The notes under the pieces are model-generated. The model had not been told where the DNA came from and did no database searches. It saw nothing but the letters and a program-made list of their open reading frames with translations. Positions 36,392-37,142 of a stretch of 37,142 bases of DNA are shown piece after piece (position 1 is the stretch's first letter; each line of letters opens with the position of its first letter). This DNA is from a virus. Made by a program: the position numbers and the translations under genes. The stretch lies in the IMG/VR virus record IMGVR_UViG_3300045972_000081, positions 1-37,142 of that record, one strand, 5' to 3'.

Positions 36392-36568
36392 TTATTTTTT
36401 CATTATAAGTTGATCAATCTCGTGCATGATCTCGGCTTCGCATAAGTGGCGTATATCGTACCACTTGCCCGCATAGCAGATCACGACTTTTTTGTACGAA
36501 TCATTCATATGCTTCGTGATGATTGCGTTTGCTTGCTCGCGTGAGATCTCTTTGAGTTTAGTTGCCAT
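36392..36568 (-). CDS. Small phage protein of unknown function
   Basis: A 58-aa protein (MATKLKEISREQANAIITKH, then VVICYAGKWYDIRHLCEAE). The start lies inside the last codons of the coiled-coil gene (stop at 36558), giving an 11-base overlap. The upstream frame from 36640 is a shadow. Beta-alpha composition, no recognised domain. Confidence 0.75.
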   Translation of the reverse strand: MATKLKEISREQANAIITKHMNDSYKKVVICYAGKWYDIRHLCEAEIMHEIDQLIMKK

Positions 36569-37088
36569 ATGTTGCAATTTGTTCTTCTTCATAGACTTCA
36601 ACGCCTTTGATTTCGATTCCTGATTTGACGTCTTTGTCAATCGCTTTGAGATCGATGATCAAGTATTTTTTCGGAATTGATTTTTCGTCTATGATTCTAA
36701 ACTTTTTTATTTTGCGAACATTGATTTTTGACCCCGATTCGGCGACGACTGTCGTCGCTTGTTTTTCGACTACAACTTCGGGCAATGCTTCAACTGCTTT
36801 TTTCTGCGAGGCATGTTGCAATCTCGCTTTCTCGCGCGCCTCTGCTTCTTGCGCTTCGCGAATTTTCTTTTCTTCGGCAAGCCTTTCTTCTTCTTTCGCT
36901 CGGCGATAGAAAAGCATTGAAGTTTTCAATGAATCGATTGTCATTTCGATCGGCACTCGCAATTCCTTGAATCTTGCGTTGATCGCTTTGACTTGATCAT
37001 TCAACGGCTTTGTGAAGAAAAGACGATTGTCTTCAAGCTTGTCGCTTGCTCCTTTGAGTTGTCCGAGAAACTCGACTGCCTTGTTCAT
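36558..37088 (-). CDS. Coiled-coil phage protein, C-terminal 176 residues
   Basis: This is the larger part of the 211-aa gene that crosses the circular join; the true start is at base 211 of the window. Here the frame begins at an internal Met (MNKAVEFLGQLKGASDKLED). The helical centre (RRAKEEERLAEEKKIREAQE) is followed by a Val/Ala-rich linker and the C-terminal domain (NVRKIKKFRIIDEKSIPKKY, GIEIKGVEVYEEEQIATYGN). Sequence upstream of 37107 in this copy is chimeric and should not be used for the N-terminus. It sits between the recombination genes and the 58-aa gene. Confidence 0.82.
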   Translation of the reverse strand: MNKAVEFLGQLKGASDKLEDNRLFFTKPLNDQVKAINARFKELRVPIEMTIDSLKTSMLFYRRAKEEERLAEEKKIREAQEAEAREKARLQHASQKKAVEALPEVVVEKQATTVVAESGSKINVRKIKKFRIIDEKSIPKKYLIIDLKAIDKDVKSGIEIKGVEVYEEEQIATYGN

Positions 37089-37107
37089 GTCTGCGTCAGT
37101 GCGAATT
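36983..37107. repeat. Terminal direct repeat (right copy)
   Basis: Identical to bases 1-125; see the left copy. The repeat ends exactly where the sequence changes to a copy of the terminase small subunit gene. Confidence 0.93.
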
Positions 37108-37142
37108 CGTCTTTCTTCACTCGTTCGAGAAACTTCAATGAG
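37090..37142. repeat. Copy of terS bases 27696-27748 at contig end
   Basis: These 53 bases equal 27696-27748. The first 18 (TCTGCGTCAGTGCGAATT) are also shared with the natural sequence at 108-125, and the last 35 occur only in terS. The jump is therefore through an 18-bp identity and is most simply an assembly or read chimera. Confidence 0.85.

Noticed and set aside
1-37142. CRISPR arrays, insertion sequences, integrase and attachment sites
   Set aside because: No regularly spaced repeats, transposase or recombinase motifs were seen; the only tandem repeats are those inside the initiator and fibre genes.

Overview
The window is essentially one complete tailed-phage (siphovirus) genome of about 36.98 kb from a metagenome-style assembly. 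Every gene I can support lies on the minus strand, so transcription and gene order run from high to low coordinates. Bases 1-125 are repeated at 36983-37107, so the molecule is circular or circularly permuted with a 36,982-bp unit. The gene cut by the window start continues at the window end. The last 35 bases (37108-37142) do not belong there: they copy the terminase small subunit gene at 27714-27748 and are joined through an 18-bp shared sequence.

Layout in transcription order. (1) Early/replication block, 1840 down to 1 and then 36982 down to about 25424: ERF single-strand annealing protein, YqaJ-type exonuclease, a small membrane protein, a coiled-coil protein across the contig join, SSB, a NinB-like protein, a DnaD-like replication initiator carrying iteron-like repeats, many small Cys-rich and membrane proteins, RusA resolvase, a ParB-like protein, two HNH nucleases, a C5 cytosine methyltransferase and the terminase subunits. 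(2) Late block, from a promoter near 25.4 kb down to 3865: portal fused to an SPP1 gp7-like head protein, prohead protease, HK97-fold capsid, a holin in an unusual position, small Cys-rich genes, a collagen-like fibre, a 521-aa virion-like protein, head-tail connectors, tail tube, tail chaperones with a frameshift, tape measure, Dit, a tail hub with an inserted F5/8C-like domain, two collar-type fibres and a GH25 lysozyme. (3) A short third unit, 3756 to 1909, with its own promoter: a 46-aa protein, a membrane-anchored lysozyme-like enzyme, a zinc protein, a helical protein and a PD-(D/E)XK nuclease with a C-terminal HTH-like domain.

Host. A GH25 lysozyme with a phage_holin_4_1-type holin points to a host with a Gram-positive-type wall. 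Promoters are ordinary sigma70-like (TTGACA/TATAAT), which argues against Bacteroidota. Most start codons follow A-rich leaders without a Shine-Dalgarno sequence; only three small genes have a strong AGGAGG. The host cannot be named from this sequence. No integrase, lysogeny repressor, DNA polymerase, replicative helicase, tRNA or CRISPR array was found, so the phage looks virulent or depends on host replication proteins.

Points most worth checking: two A10 tracts (one at the tail-chaperone G/T frameshift, one at the hinge of the portal-gp7 fusion), two promoters sharing a palindrome over the -35 box, a possible leader-peptide/hairpin control element before the initiator gene, candidate origin repeats inside the initiator gene, and a set of long hairpins between late genes.
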